Shown here: piece after piece, positions 17,158-25,978 of the stretch
Layout: each line of letters opens with the position of its first letter
How positions within the stretch are numbered: position 1 is the first letter of the stretch
Source: Streptomyces graminofaciens
Lineage (GTDB): Bacteria > Actinomycetota > Actinomycetes > Streptomycetales > Streptomycetaceae
DNA: 64,000 bases
Direction: 5' to 3'
NCBI RefSeq assembly: GCF_030294945.1
Contig: NZ_AP018448.1
Location: 3,534,001 to 3,598,000, forward strand
Program-made: the position numbers and the translations under genes
The notes under the pieces: generated by a model
The model's input: the letters and a program-made list of their open reading frames with translations, nothing else
Told to the model about the DNA's origin: nothing
Database searches by the model: none

Positions 17158-17862
17158 GTGAATTCTGGTTCGGAAGAGGCCACTGGGGAAGAAGTCATAG
17201 GCGCCGCGCTGCGACTGCTCGCCGCCCGGGGGGAATACGGCCTTCCCGACGTCGAACAGGTCGAAAGTGAACTGCCGAGATATCTGGAGCAGTTCCGTAC
17301 CGATCCGGTGACGGTCGATCAGCTCGCCGCCCGGCGGGGCGGCCTGATGACCACGGGCCTGGTCACCACGATCCTCACCTCGTCCCTCGTGTCGGCCGTC
17401 GTGGCGCACATCATCGCCGAGCAGGTCCAGGTGGGAGCCCGTGCGGCCACCGGGAAGCTGTCCCGCTGGTGGAACCGGCGGCGCGGCCACCGGCTGGCCT
17501 CGGCCCTGCGCCAGCCGGCCCAGCCGTTCGGCGCCCAGGACGCGGAGTGGCTGCGCGGTTATGTGACGGCCCAGTGCGAGGGGGTCGGCTGCCCGCCGGA
17601 GCAGGCCGCGGCGGTGGCGGACGCCGTGGCCACGGCGTGGGTGACACGGGGGCGGGCCGTGCGTCCCGACCGTGACGGCGAGGGGGGCGCGGGGCGCGAA
17701 CCGGGGGGTGACAGCGGCGAACCCGGGGGCGGCACCAGCGGTCAGGGACGCGGCAGCGGCGAACCGGGCGGCGGCACCGGCGTACCGGGCGGCGGCACCG
17801 GCGATCCGGGCGGCGGCACCGGCGATCCGGACGCGCCGACCCAGGAGGGCGGCCGGGGGTGA
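17158..17862 (+). CDS. hypothetical protein with Gly-rich repeat tail
   Basis: I do not recognise this 234-aa protein. Residues 1-55 are acidic and helical, residues 64-84 form one likely membrane helix (MTTGLVTTILTSSLVSAVVAHII), a basic loop follows, then a helical part with two cysteines, and the last 60 residues are low-complexity with three PGGGTG(x) units encoded by a 21-bp tandem repeat (17764-17826). It overlaps the following peptidase gene by 4 bp (GTGA), so the two are co-translated. Confidence 0.75.
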   Translation: MNSGSEEATGEEVIGAALRLLAARGEYGLPDVEQVESELPRYLEQFRTDPVTVDQLAARRGGLMTTGLVTTILTSSLVSAVVAHIIAEQVQVGARAATGKLSRWWNRRRGHRLASALRQPAQPFGAQDAEWLRGYVTAQCEGVGCPPEQAAAVADAVATAWVTRGRAVRPDRDGEGGAGREPGGDSGEPGGGTSGQGRGSGEPGGGTGVPGGGTGDPGGGTGDPDAPTQEGGRG

Positions 17863-20051
17863 GGGGCCGCCGCCCTCGCACCGGGGCCTCGCCCCACGGG
17901 TCCTTACGCACCCACTCCTCGCACGACCGCTTCTCCCGCGACGGGTCCTCGTACGACAGTCCCCCGGCCACACCGTCCACTTCCACGCTCCCCCATCCGA
18001 CATCCACCCAGTTCCTGCTCCTGCTGCTCATGCTGGGCGCCGCGTCGCTGTTCGCCGGCACCTGGTGGGGCGTACTGACCCGGGACGGCTGGGCATCGCG
18101 GCGGGACGGCTGTCTGCGCCGCGCGGCCGAGAACGCGGGACCGGCACCGGGCGACACCGCGCACTGCGTGCACGAACTGCTGCTCCGGGAGTCGGCCGTG
18201 ACGCTGATCGGCCCGGCGGTGGTGCTCGCCCTCGCCGGTCTCGCCGTCCTGCTGACCACGTTCTGGCGCCTGCGCCGCTGGCGACGCCACCCGCTGCCGG
18301 TTCCCGGCCGGACCACGGCGGCACTGAAGGCCTGCCTCACCGAGACGGGGTACGCCCCCGCCGGGCCACCACGGCTGGTCGTCGAGAGACGCGGCGGCTT
18401 CGGCGGCGTACGCGAGGAGGCGCGGGCGTACGGGCTGTTCGGCCGGCGGTACGTCGTCGTCGCCAACTACACGACTCTCTCGACGGACACGCCGTGGAGC
18501 GAGTCCGACGGGCGGATCGCGCTCGCGGGTCTGCGGCACGAGATCGCCCATCTGCGCGCCGGGGACGTGGGCCGCGGCCGGTTCGCGTTCCACGCCCTGT
18601 GGGTCTTCCCGTGCGTGGTCGTCCTCCCGCTGGCGGTCGCGGCCGTCGGGCGCCCGGCGGACCTAGCGACGGCCCTGGGCTGGCGGCTCGCCGCGGTGAC
18701 CGTCGTGGTCCTGCTGGCCTTCGCCGCGTTCGTCCGCACCCGCGAGTACGAGGCCGACGCGGCCTCCGACACCGCCGCGTCGGATCCCGGCGGGATGGCG
18801 TTCGCCGTGGAGACGTCGATGGCCCGGGGCCGTACCCGGCTGCCGGAGTTCCTGCGGCTGCATCCGCACGACCGCAGTCGGCTGCGCATGCTGAAGACCC
18901 CGGGGAAGCCGGGCCGGGCACTGCTCGCCTCCTGTCTGATCGCGGGTGTGGCGGTCGGGTCCGCGTTCCAGGAGATCGCCCTGCTGTCGGAGGCGGCGAC
19001 GGGCGGGAACTCCCTCGTCCCGTACTGGCTCACGGGGCTGCTCGCGGGCACGGGCGTCACCGCCGTGGTGTCGGTCTCGGTGTGGCGGCGCGACCTCGCG
19101 CCGGACGCCGGGCCGGACGCCCACGGCACGCCGTACGCCTACGCCCCGCTCCGGGACACCGTGCTTCCCGGGGCTCTGCTGGGGCTCGCGCTCGTCGTGG
19201 GTTCGCAGTTGTCCCCGCGCGCGGCCGCCGCCTGGGAACGGCTGTTCCCGTCGGCTCTCGTCACCGGCGACAACTACTCCCTCCTCGGCACCCGGCCGCT
19301 CGCCGCGCTGCCGCTCGTGGCCGCCCCGGTCGTCGGCGGGGTCGTCTTCCTGGCCTGGTCGAGGGCGCTCGCACGCGTGCGGTCCCGGGCGGCCGGAACC
19401 ACCGTCCTGACCGGAACCACCGTGCTGATCGTCCTCGGCGGGCTGGTGCTCTCGGTGCCGCTGGCCCTGTGGTTCCAGCTGCAGCGACTGGTCGCCACCT
19501 CGTATGTGCCGCCGAGGGCCGTCGCGCGCGTGCTGCTGGATCCGGTCGCGCTCGGGGCCCTGGGCACCACCGGGCTCGTCGCGCTCGCGCTGCTGTGCCC
19601 GCAGCGGTGGCGCCCGGCTCTGGCCCTCGCCTGTGTCTGCGCGGCCCTGCTGCCGCTCACCGCGATGGCCGTCGGCACGGTCGTCGAACACCGCGCCGGT
19701 CCGGCACCCCCGCTGACGAGGCCGTCCGAGGAGACCGGCAGTGCCCATGAGATTCCGGAACGATCCCTGCCCATCGCGCCGAGCGCCACGACTCCCGGCC
19801 GCGATCCGGCCGTCGAACCGAAACTCGCCTGCTACATCTTCTCCAGCACCCCCACCGAGCGCCTCCACTCTCCCGACGGCCTCGAAGAAGTGGCGGAACG
19901 TATGAAAGTGACGCGCGATACGGGATTGCGCTCGGTCGTTCTGAGAGTTCTCAAGGGTCTCGAAAGCGCTCGGACGGACGCCGACACATTCGACGTCGAA
20001 GCAGCCGTACTTGATCTCCATGCGGCGTGCAAAGTCGTTCAGGATCGATAA
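17859..20051 (+). CDS. M48-type membrane metallopeptidase
   Basis: The 730-aa protein has several membrane helices and an M48 zinc site: HEIAH (His227, His231) and a downstream REYEAD segment that supplies the third ligand near Glu298. The arrangement is like HtpX/Ste24 peptidases, which cleave membrane or exported proteins. More than half of the protein beyond the catalytic part is extra membrane helices and a soluble C-terminus containing a cysteine pair, longer than the usual 290-aa HtpX. The GTG overlaps the preceding stop. The first 48 residues are Ser/Arg-rich and the true start may lie further in. Confidence 0.8.
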   Translation: MRGRRPRTGASPHGSLRTHSSHDRFSRDGSSYDSPPATPSTSTLPHPTSTQFLLLLLMLGAASLFAGTWWGVLTRDGWASRRDGCLRRAAENAGPAPGDTAHCVHELLLRESAVTLIGPAVVLALAGLAVLLTTFWRLRRWRRHPLPVPGRTTAALKACLTETGYAPAGPPRLVVERRGGFGGVREEARAYGLFGRRYVVVANYTTLSTDTPWSESDGRIALAGLRHEIAHLRAGDVGRGRFAFHALWVFPCVVVLPLAVAAVGRPADLATALGWRLAAVTVVVLLAFAAFVRTREYEADAASDTAASDPGGMAFAVETSMARGRTRLPEFLRLHPHDRSRLRMLKTPGKPGRALLASCLIAGVAVGSAFQEIALLSEAATGGNSLVPYWLTGLLAGTGVTAVVSVSVWRRDLAPDAGPDAHGTPYAYAPLRDTVLPGALLGLALVVGSQLSPRAAAAWERLFPSALVTGDNYSLLGTRPLAALPLVAAPVVGGVVFLAWSRALARVRSRAAGTTVLTGTTVLIVLGGLVLSVPLALWFQLQRLVATSYVPPRAVARVLLDPVALGALGTTGLVALALLCPQRWRPALALACVCAALLPLTAMAVGTVVEHRAGPAPPLTRPSEETGSAHEIPERSLPIAPSATTPGRDPAVEPKLACYIFSSTPTERLHSPDGLEEVAERMKVTRDTGLRSVVLRVLKGLESARTDADTFDVEAAVLDLHAACKVVQDR

Positions 20052-20094
20052 CGCCCAGCCAGTGAATGAGCAATTCAAGACGCCGGGGGAATCC

Positions 20095-20778
20095 ATGAAT
20101 CGCATCGGCATCACCACGATCCTGTTCACCGCCGCCGTCACCCTGCTGACCGGCGGCTGCGGTGGCGGCGGCTCCGCGCCGGACGAGGGCGAGGACGAGC
20201 GGCTGCCCGCACCCCCCGAGGTCTCCGCCGCGCTGCTGAGCACGGACGACCTCACGGGGTACGACCGGATCGAGCCGGACCGGGACGCCACACCGCCGGA
20301 CGGCTCGGACCGGCCCCGCTGTCTGCGCGCCCTCAACGACCTCGACTACGGAACTCCCGCCTCCGGCAGTGCGGTTCAGGCCCGGCGGGAGTTCGGGCAC
20401 AGCAAGCTGGGCCCATGGCTCCGCGAGACGCTCCGGGTCTACCCCGACGACTCCGCCGCCGAGAAGGCGTACGAGAAGGCCGTGTCCGGCCTCTCGGACT
20501 GCGAGCTGTTCACCGTCACCTGGTCCGACCTCGCGGCCACCGGGACCGAGCGGGTGCGGGAGACGACGAACCCGGGTCTGGACGACCGCAGTTGGGCGGC
20601 GAACATCCGCGTGGACCTGGACGGTTACCCCTCCGGCGAGACCAAGACCCTGGTCCAGAAGGGCAGGGTGCTCGTCGTGCTCAGCCATGCCGCGGCCCCG
20701 GACGCCCCGGCACAGGACGAGACCCGGAACATCACCGGCCTGGCGACGGAACGCGCCTTCCGTGTCCTGGACACATGA
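20095..20778 (+). CDS. putative lipoprotein
   Basis: The 227-aa protein has a signal peptide with a lipobox-like LLTGGC (Cys at about residue 22) followed by a Gly/Ser linker and a soluble alpha/beta domain with two cysteines (RPRCLRAL and LSDCELF) that may pair. It resembles the sensor-domain-like lipoproteins common in Streptomyces, but I cannot name a family. ATG 20095 follows a GGGGGA ribosome site. Confidence 0.75.
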   Translation: MNRIGITTILFTAAVTLLTGGCGGGGSAPDEGEDERLPAPPEVSAALLSTDDLTGYDRIEPDRDATPPDGSDRPRCLRALNDLDYGTPASGSAVQARREFGHSKLGPWLRETLRVYPDDSAAEKAYEKAVSGLSDCELFTVTWSDLAATGTERVRETTNPGLDDRSWAANIRVDLDGYPSGETKTLVQKGRVLVVLSHAAAPDAPAQDETRNITGLATERAFRVLDT

Positions 20779-20834
20779 CGCAGCCCGCGCCGGACACGCA
20801 TCGCCGCCGCGCAGCACGACCGTGCCGACCCGTC

Positions 20835-20876
20835 TCGGTCTCGGTCTCGGTCACGGTCACGGTCACGGTCACGGTC
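20835..20876. repeat. hexamer tandem repeat, 7 units
   Basis: Three TCGGTC units are followed by four ACGGTC units in the 128-bp gap between the lipoprotein and HAD-like genes. A short microsatellite with no visible coding role. Confidence 0.8.
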
Positions 20877-20906
20877 ACGACGTATACGTATGGGTAGACC
20901 CTCTCC

Positions 20907-21440
20907 ATGACCGACAGACCGTTGCTCCTCCTCGACGTCGACGGCCCCCTCAACCCGTTCGGCGCCCGATTGTGGCGTCCGCGCGGCTACGTCACACGCC
21001 GGGTACATCCCGCCAACTGGTCATCCCGGCAGGAACCGGGCTCCCGGCGGCTCCGCCGGGGGCTGCGGATCCGGCTCAACCCGGCACACGGGGCACGGCT
21101 GCTCGCCCTGCCGTACGAGCTGGCGTGGGCGACCACGTGGATGCATGAGGCCAACGAGATGATCGGGCCGGTGATCGGACTGCCGGGCGATCTGCCGGTC
21201 ATCGAGTTCACGAACCTGTTCGCCGCGGACCCGGAAGGCCTCTACTGGAAGACCCGGCGGGTGGTGGAGTGGGCGGCGGGGCGCCCCTTCGTCTGGGTCG
21301 ACGACATGATCACCGACCTCGACGTACGGCATGTGGCCGAACACCACGACGCTGCGGCGCTGCTGATGCGGATCGATCCGCGCAGGGGGCTGCGGGAACC
21401 GGAGTTCGCGCGGCTGGAGCGCTGGGCGCGCGCCCTGTGA
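20907..21440 (+). CDS. HAD-like hydrolase family protein
   Basis: The 177-aa protein begins LLLLDVDGPLNP, which carries the DxDG-type nucleophile motif of HAD phosphatases, and has FVWVDDMITDLD late in the chain, matching the acidic motif IV. The middle is basic. The substrate is unknown. ATG 20907 is used. It is followed 43 bp later by a histidine phosphatase gene on the same strand. Confidence 0.75.
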   Translation: MTDRPLLLLDVDGPLNPFGARLWRPRGYVTRRVHPANWSSRQEPGSRRLRRGLRIRLNPAHGARLLALPYELAWATTWMHEANEMIGPVIGLPGDLPVIEFTNLFAADPEGLYWKTRRVVEWAAGRPFVWVDDMITDLDVRHVAEHHDAAALLMRIDPRRGLREPEFARLERWARAL

Positions 21441-21483
21441 GGTGCGTTCGTGGCGGGTGCGGCGGCCTCGTAGCCTGGGAGGC

Positions 21484-22083
21484 ATGGGTGATCTTCTTCT
21501 TGTGCGGCACGGTGAGACCGAGTGGTCGATGTCCGGGCAGCACACCAGCTGGACCGACATCCCTCTCACCGACAACGGGCGGGCGCAGGCCCGCACCCTC
21601 GCCCCGCTGCTGAACTCGCACCGGATCGGCGCCGTCTTCGTCAGCCCCATGAAGCGCGCCCAGGAGACCGCCGAACTGGCCGGGCTCACCGGGGCGCGCG
21701 TCGACGCGGACCTCCGCGAGTGGGACTACGGCGGGTACGAGGGGGTCACGACCGTCGAGATCCATCGCACCCGGCCCGACTGGTTCCTGTTCACGGACGG
21801 GGTCGCGCCCGGGACGCCCGAGCACCCCGGGGAGAGCCCGGAGGAGGTCGGGGCGCGCGCCGACCGGACGCTGGCGAAGGTGCACGCGGCCCTCGGGAAC
21901 ACGGAGGGCTGTGTGGTGCTGGTGGCCCATGGGCACTTCCTGCGAGTGCTCACCGCGCGCTGGCTCGGGCTGCCGCCGGCGGGCGGGGCACTGTTCCAGC
22001 TGGCGACGGGGACCGTGTGCAGGCTCGGTACGGAACACGGGCGTCCGGTCGTCTCGGGGTGGAATGTCAGACCCTCCTCGTAG
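21484..22083 (+). CDS. histidine phosphatase (phosphoglycerate mutase-like)
   Basis: The 199-aa protein carries the branch-1 phosphatase site: LVRHGETEWS with catalytic His, SPMKRAQETAEL, LREWDYGGYEG (acid), and the second His in LVAHGHFLRVL. It removes phosphate from small molecules through a phospho-histidine. Length and motifs are typical. The ATG at 21484 gives the natural start directly before the beta strand. Confidence 0.9.
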   Translation: MGDLLLVRHGETEWSMSGQHTSWTDIPLTDNGRAQARTLAPLLNSHRIGAVFVSPMKRAQETAELAGLTGARVDADLREWDYGGYEGVTTVEIHRTRPDWFLFTDGVAPGTPEHPGESPEEVGARADRTLAKVHAALGNTEGCVVLVAHGHFLRVLTARWLGLPPAGGALFQLATGTVCRLGTEHGRPVVSGWNVRPSS

Positions 22084-22164
22084 TCTTCGAGAGTGTCGAC
22101 CGACGCCTTCGCGTGGGCCGGTCGGCGCCCTGGAGACAACGCTCCTCGGGGGAAGGAGGGTGCC

Positions 22165-22803
22165 GTGACACGACCGCCGACCGCCGCCCAGCGGCGGATC
22201 ATCGACGCCGCCGAGCCGGTGACCGGACGGCTGACGGGCACGGAGACGCAGCTCGCCGCGCTGGTGAAGCGGGGCCTGGCGTTCCGCCATCCGCGCCCGC
22301 CGCACGCCCACTTCCTGACTCCGGCGGGGCACCGCATACGTGAGGCGCCCCCGATGCCGGAGACGGCCCCGGCGCCGGATCCTCCCGCGCCCGCCGACTC
22401 GGGGGTGTTCGCGGCCCGCGTGGGCGGTGAGGGCGTCGCCGATGACGGGCCCGCGCGGGTACGTGAGGTGCACAGCGCCTGGCAGGGGCTCCTGGAGCTG
22501 CGGCGGATGACCAATCCGGGCGGTGCCGTGGACCGCCCGTGCGGTTGGGAGCGTACGCATCTGGTGCGGGCCGCCGCGCTCGCGCTGGAGGCTGCGGGGC
22601 ACCGCCCGGCGGGAGCGGAGGGCGGTGGTGGCTACCGGGTGCGGGCCACGCCCCAGCCGGAGGCCGTCGCCGTGTACGAGCCGGACGCCGAGGCGTTGCG
22701 GGCCTGCGCGGTCACACTGGAGAAGGCAGGCTGGCAGACGGGGGAGCACACGGATCCGCGTACGCGGGAGCGGTATCTGTTGGCTTCACCACGGCGGGCG
22801 TGA
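22165..22803 (+). CDS. hypothetical protein
   Basis: I do not recognise this 212-aa protein. The GTG is preceded by an excellent AAGGAGGG site (5-6 bp away), so expression is likely. It is Pro/Ala/Arg-rich with a predicted helical N-terminus (AAQRRIIDAAEPVTGRLTGTETQLAALVKRGL) reminiscent of a helix-turn-helix, and a C-terminal alpha/beta part. It lies 81 bp after the phosphatase gene. Confidence 0.7.
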   Translation: MTRPPTAAQRRIIDAAEPVTGRLTGTETQLAALVKRGLAFRHPRPPHAHFLTPAGHRIREAPPMPETAPAPDPPAPADSGVFAARVGGEGVADDGPARVREVHSAWQGLLELRRMTNPGGAVDRPCGWERTHLVRAAALALEAAGHRPAGAEGGGGYRVRATPQPEAVAVYEPDAEALRACAVTLEKAGWQTGEHTDPRTRERYLLASPRRA

Positions 22804-22806
22804 TGG

Positions 22807-22824
22807 ACTGAGCAAGCGCTCAGT
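22807..22824. promoter_or_regulatory. TetR-type palindrome upstream of thioesterase
   Basis: ACTGAGC-AAGC-GCTCAGT is a perfect 7-bp inverted repeat of the kind bound by actinobacterial TetR regulators of fatty-acid genes. It lies 71 bp before the thioesterase start. The assignment rests on form and context only. Confidence 0.5.
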
Positions 22825-22895
22825 AACCGTCCGGCCGCCGCAGCACGGCTGCCGAGGACCGACCGCCGAGGCAGCCGACCGCAGGAAGGAAAGTC

Positions 22896-23318
22896 ATGGC
22901 CGAGCCGTTTTCCGTCCCCGTCACCGTCCGGGGCTATGAGACCGATGTGCAGGGGCATCTGAACCAAAGCGTGTACCTCCAGTACGGGGAGCACGCCCGC
23001 TGGTCGCTGCTCCAGGCCGCCGGGATCCGCCAGGCCGACCTGATGGCGAACGGCGTCGGCCCGGTGGCCCTGGAGACGACCGTGAGCTATCGGCGGGAAC
23101 TGCTCGCCGGTGACGAGGTCGAGGTGACCTGTGTCTTCGTGTGGGGCGAGGGCAAGACGTTCCGCATCGAGCAGACGATTCGCAAGGCCGACGGCACGGT
23201 GGCGGCCGAGATCACCGGCGTGGGCGGCCTGATGGACCTCAAGATCCGCAAGCTGGTGACGAACCCCCGCGAGTACTTCCGCAAGCTGGCCGCGGACCCG
23301 ACGGCGTTCGGACTCTGA
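22896..23318 (+). CDS. hotdog-fold acyl-CoA thioesterase
   Basis: The 140-aa protein is a single 4HBT hotdog domain: VRGYETDVQGHLNQSVYLQYGEHARW matches the family's D-x-x-G-H-(V/L)-N-x-x-x-Y motif with the catalytic Asp, and ETTVSYRRELLAGDEV follows. It hydrolyses acyl-CoA thioesters. The ATG has GGAAGGAAA upstream. A TetR-type palindrome lies in its leader. Confidence 0.9.
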   Translation: MAEPFSVPVTVRGYETDVQGHLNQSVYLQYGEHARWSLLQAAGIRQADLMANGVGPVALETTVSYRRELLAGDEVEVTCVFVWGEGKTFRIEQTIRKADGTVAAEITGVGGLMDLKIRKLVTNPREYFRKLAADPTAFGL

Positions 23319-23428
23319 GGGGATGTGAGCGGGTGTGAGTACGAGCCCACGGCCCGAACGACCTGTGCGATGAGCGTGCCGCCGACGCCGATGAGGCGCG
23401 CCCGTGTTCGCGTTCACCTCCAGCCCCC

Positions 23429-23560
23429 CTTCTGATCGGCGCCATCGGCGCCGCCTGCGCGTTCATCGGACCGTTGTGGAACGTCGTGATCATCAGTTGC
23501 ACGACCGTCCTGGTCCCCAACGAGCTGCTGGGGCGCGTCACCAGCACGGCCATATTCCGG
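23429..23560 (+). pseudogene. MFS transporter fragment
   Basis: The frame reads LIGAIGAACAFIGPLWNVV, then IISCTTVLVPNELLGRVTS, which matches the last-third region of EntS-like major facilitator exporters, where it normally continues for another 100 residues. No start or the other helices are present, and the match stops abruptly. It is a remnant of a lost transporter gene. Confidence 0.6.
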
Positions 23561-23596
23561 TGGCGGGCGGGGCGCCGCTCGGACATGATCGCGCGC

Positions 23597-23980
23597 ATGG
23601 GATCAACGGTGACGAACATAGCGATCGACTGTGCGAACGCCTACCTACTGGCGCGGTTCTGGAGCGATGTGACCGGACACCAGCTGGATCCCGAGGACGA
23701 GCCGGGTGACGCCGAGACCGAGATCATGCTGCCCGGCGGCCCGGCCTTGCACTTCAACGAGGTTCCGGAGCCGAAGTCGGCCAAGAACAGGCTCCATCTG
23801 TGCCTGCGCCCCGATACCTCGCGGGACGCGGAGGTTGAGCGGCTGCTGAGCCTGGGCGCCTCCCTGGTCGCCGATCGCCGCGAACCCGACGGCTGGGGCT
23901 GGGTCGTTCTCGCCGACCCGGAGGGCAACGAGTTCTGCATATTGCTGGCCGAATCCGAGCGGGCCGCATTGTCCTCGTGA
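23597..23980 (+). CDS. VOC (glyoxalase-like) family protein
   Basis: The 127-aa protein has the vicinal-oxygen-chelate pattern: NAYLLARFWSDVTG at the start, LHLCLRP in the middle and WVVLADPEGNEFCIL at the end with the conserved metal-site Glu. Such small proteins are dioxygenase/glyoxalase relatives or antibiotic-binding proteins. The same frame is open back into the MFS fragment, but the ATG at 23597 starts the domain. Confidence 0.8.
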   Translation: MGSTVTNIAIDCANAYLLARFWSDVTGHQLDPEDEPGDAETEIMLPGGPALHFNEVPEPKSAKNRLHLCLRPDTSRDAEVERLLSLGASLVADRREPDGWGWVVLADPEGNEFCILLAESERAALSS

Positions 23981-23999
23981 TCTCAGCGCTTGCTCGACC

Positions 24000-24486
24000 C
24001 CAGCGTCAGCCCCGCGATAAGTGCCGCTGCGGACGGAGAGGCGTATGAACTGGTGGAGCAGGGCGAAGGTCTGCTCCACGACGTAGCGGAGTTTGCCCAT
24101 GCCCTTGATGTTCGGGGCGCCCTTGCGGGAGATGACCGGCAGGATCCGGCGCTTCCGGAGCTCGTCGCGGTGGGGGTTGGAGTCGTAGCCCTTGTCCCCG
24201 AGCAGTGCCTCGGGTCGGCGGCGTGGCCGGCCGGGGCGGCCTGCGACGGGCGGGATGCCGTCGACCAGGGCAAGGGTCTGGGCGACGTCGGTGCGGAGCC
24301 GAACCCCAGCTCCGGGGGCAGAAGTTGCCCGGCTATGTCGTTGTGGGAGACGTACAGGTGCCCCGCAGACATAGCCGGTCCGCCACCGGCTGCGGCCCCC
24401 GCGCCTTCTCGGGCCAGGGCGGCAGCAGCGGCTCGATCAGCGCCCACAACTCGTCGTCTTTTCAGCAAGATCGTGTTACGAGCTCT
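24000..24486 (-). pseudogene. decayed IS5-type transposase
   Basis: Pieces in shifted frames match one IS5-family transposase: KDDELWALIEPLLPPWPEKA, then LYVSHNDIAGQLLPPELGFG in another frame, then after a deletion LALVDGIPPVAGRPG, LLGDKGYDSNPHRDEL, and MGKLRYVVEQTFALLHQFIRL. The catalytic central part containing the second Asp is gone and the C-terminus is cut off. The 5' end near 24469-24485 (GAGCTCGTAACACGATC on the minus strand) could be the old terminal repeat. It is a different subgroup from the intact element at 52165. Confidence 0.8.
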
Positions 24487-24500
24487 TACCCTTGGCGGCC

Positions 24501-25721
24501 ATGAAGGTACTCGTGGACGCCTTGGTGCTCGTGTCGGTCGCATCGACCCTCGCGTTCGCCCCCCGCGTACTCGTCCGTTGCCCCGGCTCTGCCCGGGCAA
24601 CGGGCCGTGCCCTTTCGCCGCTCGTTTTCTTGGCGCTGGTGACCGGGGTTGTCTACGTCAACCAGGTCTTGTTCACGGTGTACGTAATGCGTGTCCATGG
24701 CGGGGACCCGTCCTTCATCGCGCAGTACCTGCCTGCCGGGTGGTTCGACCTCGCTTCCGCCGATCACATGGTGCAGCGGCTTGCGGAAGGCTTTCCCGTG
24801 CCCACGCTGCTCGCCCCGTCCGTGCTGCGGGTTCAGGCGTTCCTTGAACTTCCCTTTGTGTTACTGGCATTCGCGACCGTGGTGCGGTGGTTCGACTCGG
24901 ACCTGTATCGGCGGATCACCCGCTCCTTTCTGCTGCCGCTGGCGTCGGTGTCGTACACGGCCGTGTTCTGCCTGGTCGAATGGGACCTGCGCAACCCGTA
25001 CACGGTCGACGACCTCGTGGTGCGGGCCGTCTCCGCCGTGTTCACACCGCTGTTCATCCGCCGCCTGGCTGCCCGAGACACGGGGACGTGCCGGACGCCC
25101 GCTTCCGTACCCGGGCTGCTGGTGTTCATCGGTTCGCTGGGCGCCCTGGGGGTGCTCGTCCTGGTCGTCTACGACACGGCCCTGCTCTACAACCTGGGCC
25201 GACTGGACCGGCGCCTGCCGCTGGCTCTGGCGGCTGCGGGTGCGCTTCTCGTGCTCCGCCGGGTCGCGGCCCGTCTCTCAGAGCCGTCCACTCCCGGCCT
25301 GACGCTGTCGTTCGTGCGGCACGCTCTGCAGTATTGGCTTGCGCTGTTCTTCGTACCGGCGTTGGCGGTGCGGTATGGCGTGGTGTTCGGCACGCCGCAG
25401 CTTGCGGCGGGTGCGGGTCTGCTGACGGCGGCGACTGCGTGCGTGTTGGCCGCGCGGGACTCGTCGGCCGAGGATCGGGGTGGGAGAGGCGCCTTGGGCG
25501 CAGGGCGGCGTCGGCCGTTTGTGCTTCTGCTGGCCGGAAGACTGGGATGTACCGTCCTGGCGGGAGCATGTGCTGCGGCCGCGGCCGCTTGGTTGACGCC
25601 CAAGGCGTACTACGAGGTGACGCTGCTCTCGGGGGCGGCCGCGTTCCTGGTGACGGCCGTGGTGGTGTGCGGGCTCGTCGATGCCTGGGCCGACGCCCGT
25701 GCGCAGGGCGCGTCCGGTTGA
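24501..25721 (+). CDS. polytopic membrane protein of unknown function
   Basis: About 406 aa with roughly ten hydrophobic segments spread over the whole length, separated by basic loops. No family motif is recognised. ATG 24501 is chosen (a TTG at 24492 is also in frame). It begins only about 15 bp from the edge of the IS5 remnant, so its original promoter, and perhaps its N-terminus, may have been lost or replaced. Confidence 0.7.
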   Translation: MKVLVDALVLVSVASTLAFAPRVLVRCPGSARATGRALSPLVFLALVTGVVYVNQVLFTVYVMRVHGGDPSFIAQYLPAGWFDLASADHMVQRLAEGFPVPTLLAPSVLRVQAFLELPFVLLAFATVVRWFDSDLYRRITRSFLLPLASVSYTAVFCLVEWDLRNPYTVDDLVVRAVSAVFTPLFIRRLAARDTGTCRTPASVPGLLVFIGSLGALGVLVLVVYDTALLYNLGRLDRRLPLALAAAGALLVLRRVAARLSEPSTPGLTLSFVRHALQYWLALFFVPALAVRYGVVFGTPQLAAGAGLLTAATACVLAARDSSAEDRGGRGALGAGRRRPFVLLLAGRLGCTVLAGACAAAAAAWLTPKAYYEVTLLSGAAAFLVTAVVVCGLVDAWADARAQGASG

Positions 25722-25930
25722 GTGGATTGATCGGCAGTACCTTCGTGGCCTACAACTGCACCGAGCCCGAGCCCTCTGGGCGGCGGTATCGCCGGCGTTC
25801 CGAAGGCCCCAGCCAGACCCGGCCCGCCCGTGAGCTGTTCCCCGACGGCTTCCATGACCTTTCGACCAAACCCGACTTCCTGTTCTTCGTCGTCGAGGTA
25901 CTGCCGTCGGCTGCGGGCTCGGACGACTAG
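25718..25930 (+). CDS. small hypothetical ORF
   Basis: A TTG start overlaps the membrane protein stop by 4 bp, giving about 70 residues; GTG 25745 is a second choice. The C-terminal half (PDGFHDLSTKPDFLFFVVEV) looks protein-like, but no family is evident. It may be a fragment. Confidence 0.35.
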   Translation: MSGLIGSTFVAYNCTEPEPSGRRYRRRSEGPSQTRPARELFPDGFHDLSTKPDFLFFVVEVLPSAAGSDD

Positions 25931-25978
25931 GCCTTCTCTTTCGGAGTCCTCGTACGGGCATGCGATAGGTTGCCCGCC

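Noticed and set aside
16021..18003. A 660-codon minus-strand frame across the AlaA-like gene
   Set aside because: It is an out-of-phase shadow of a strongly conserved aminotransferase; composition is Arg/Pro/Gly-rich and there is no domain.
20835..20876. Possible CRISPR array
   Set aside because: The units are contiguous hexamers without spacers, so it is a microsatellite.
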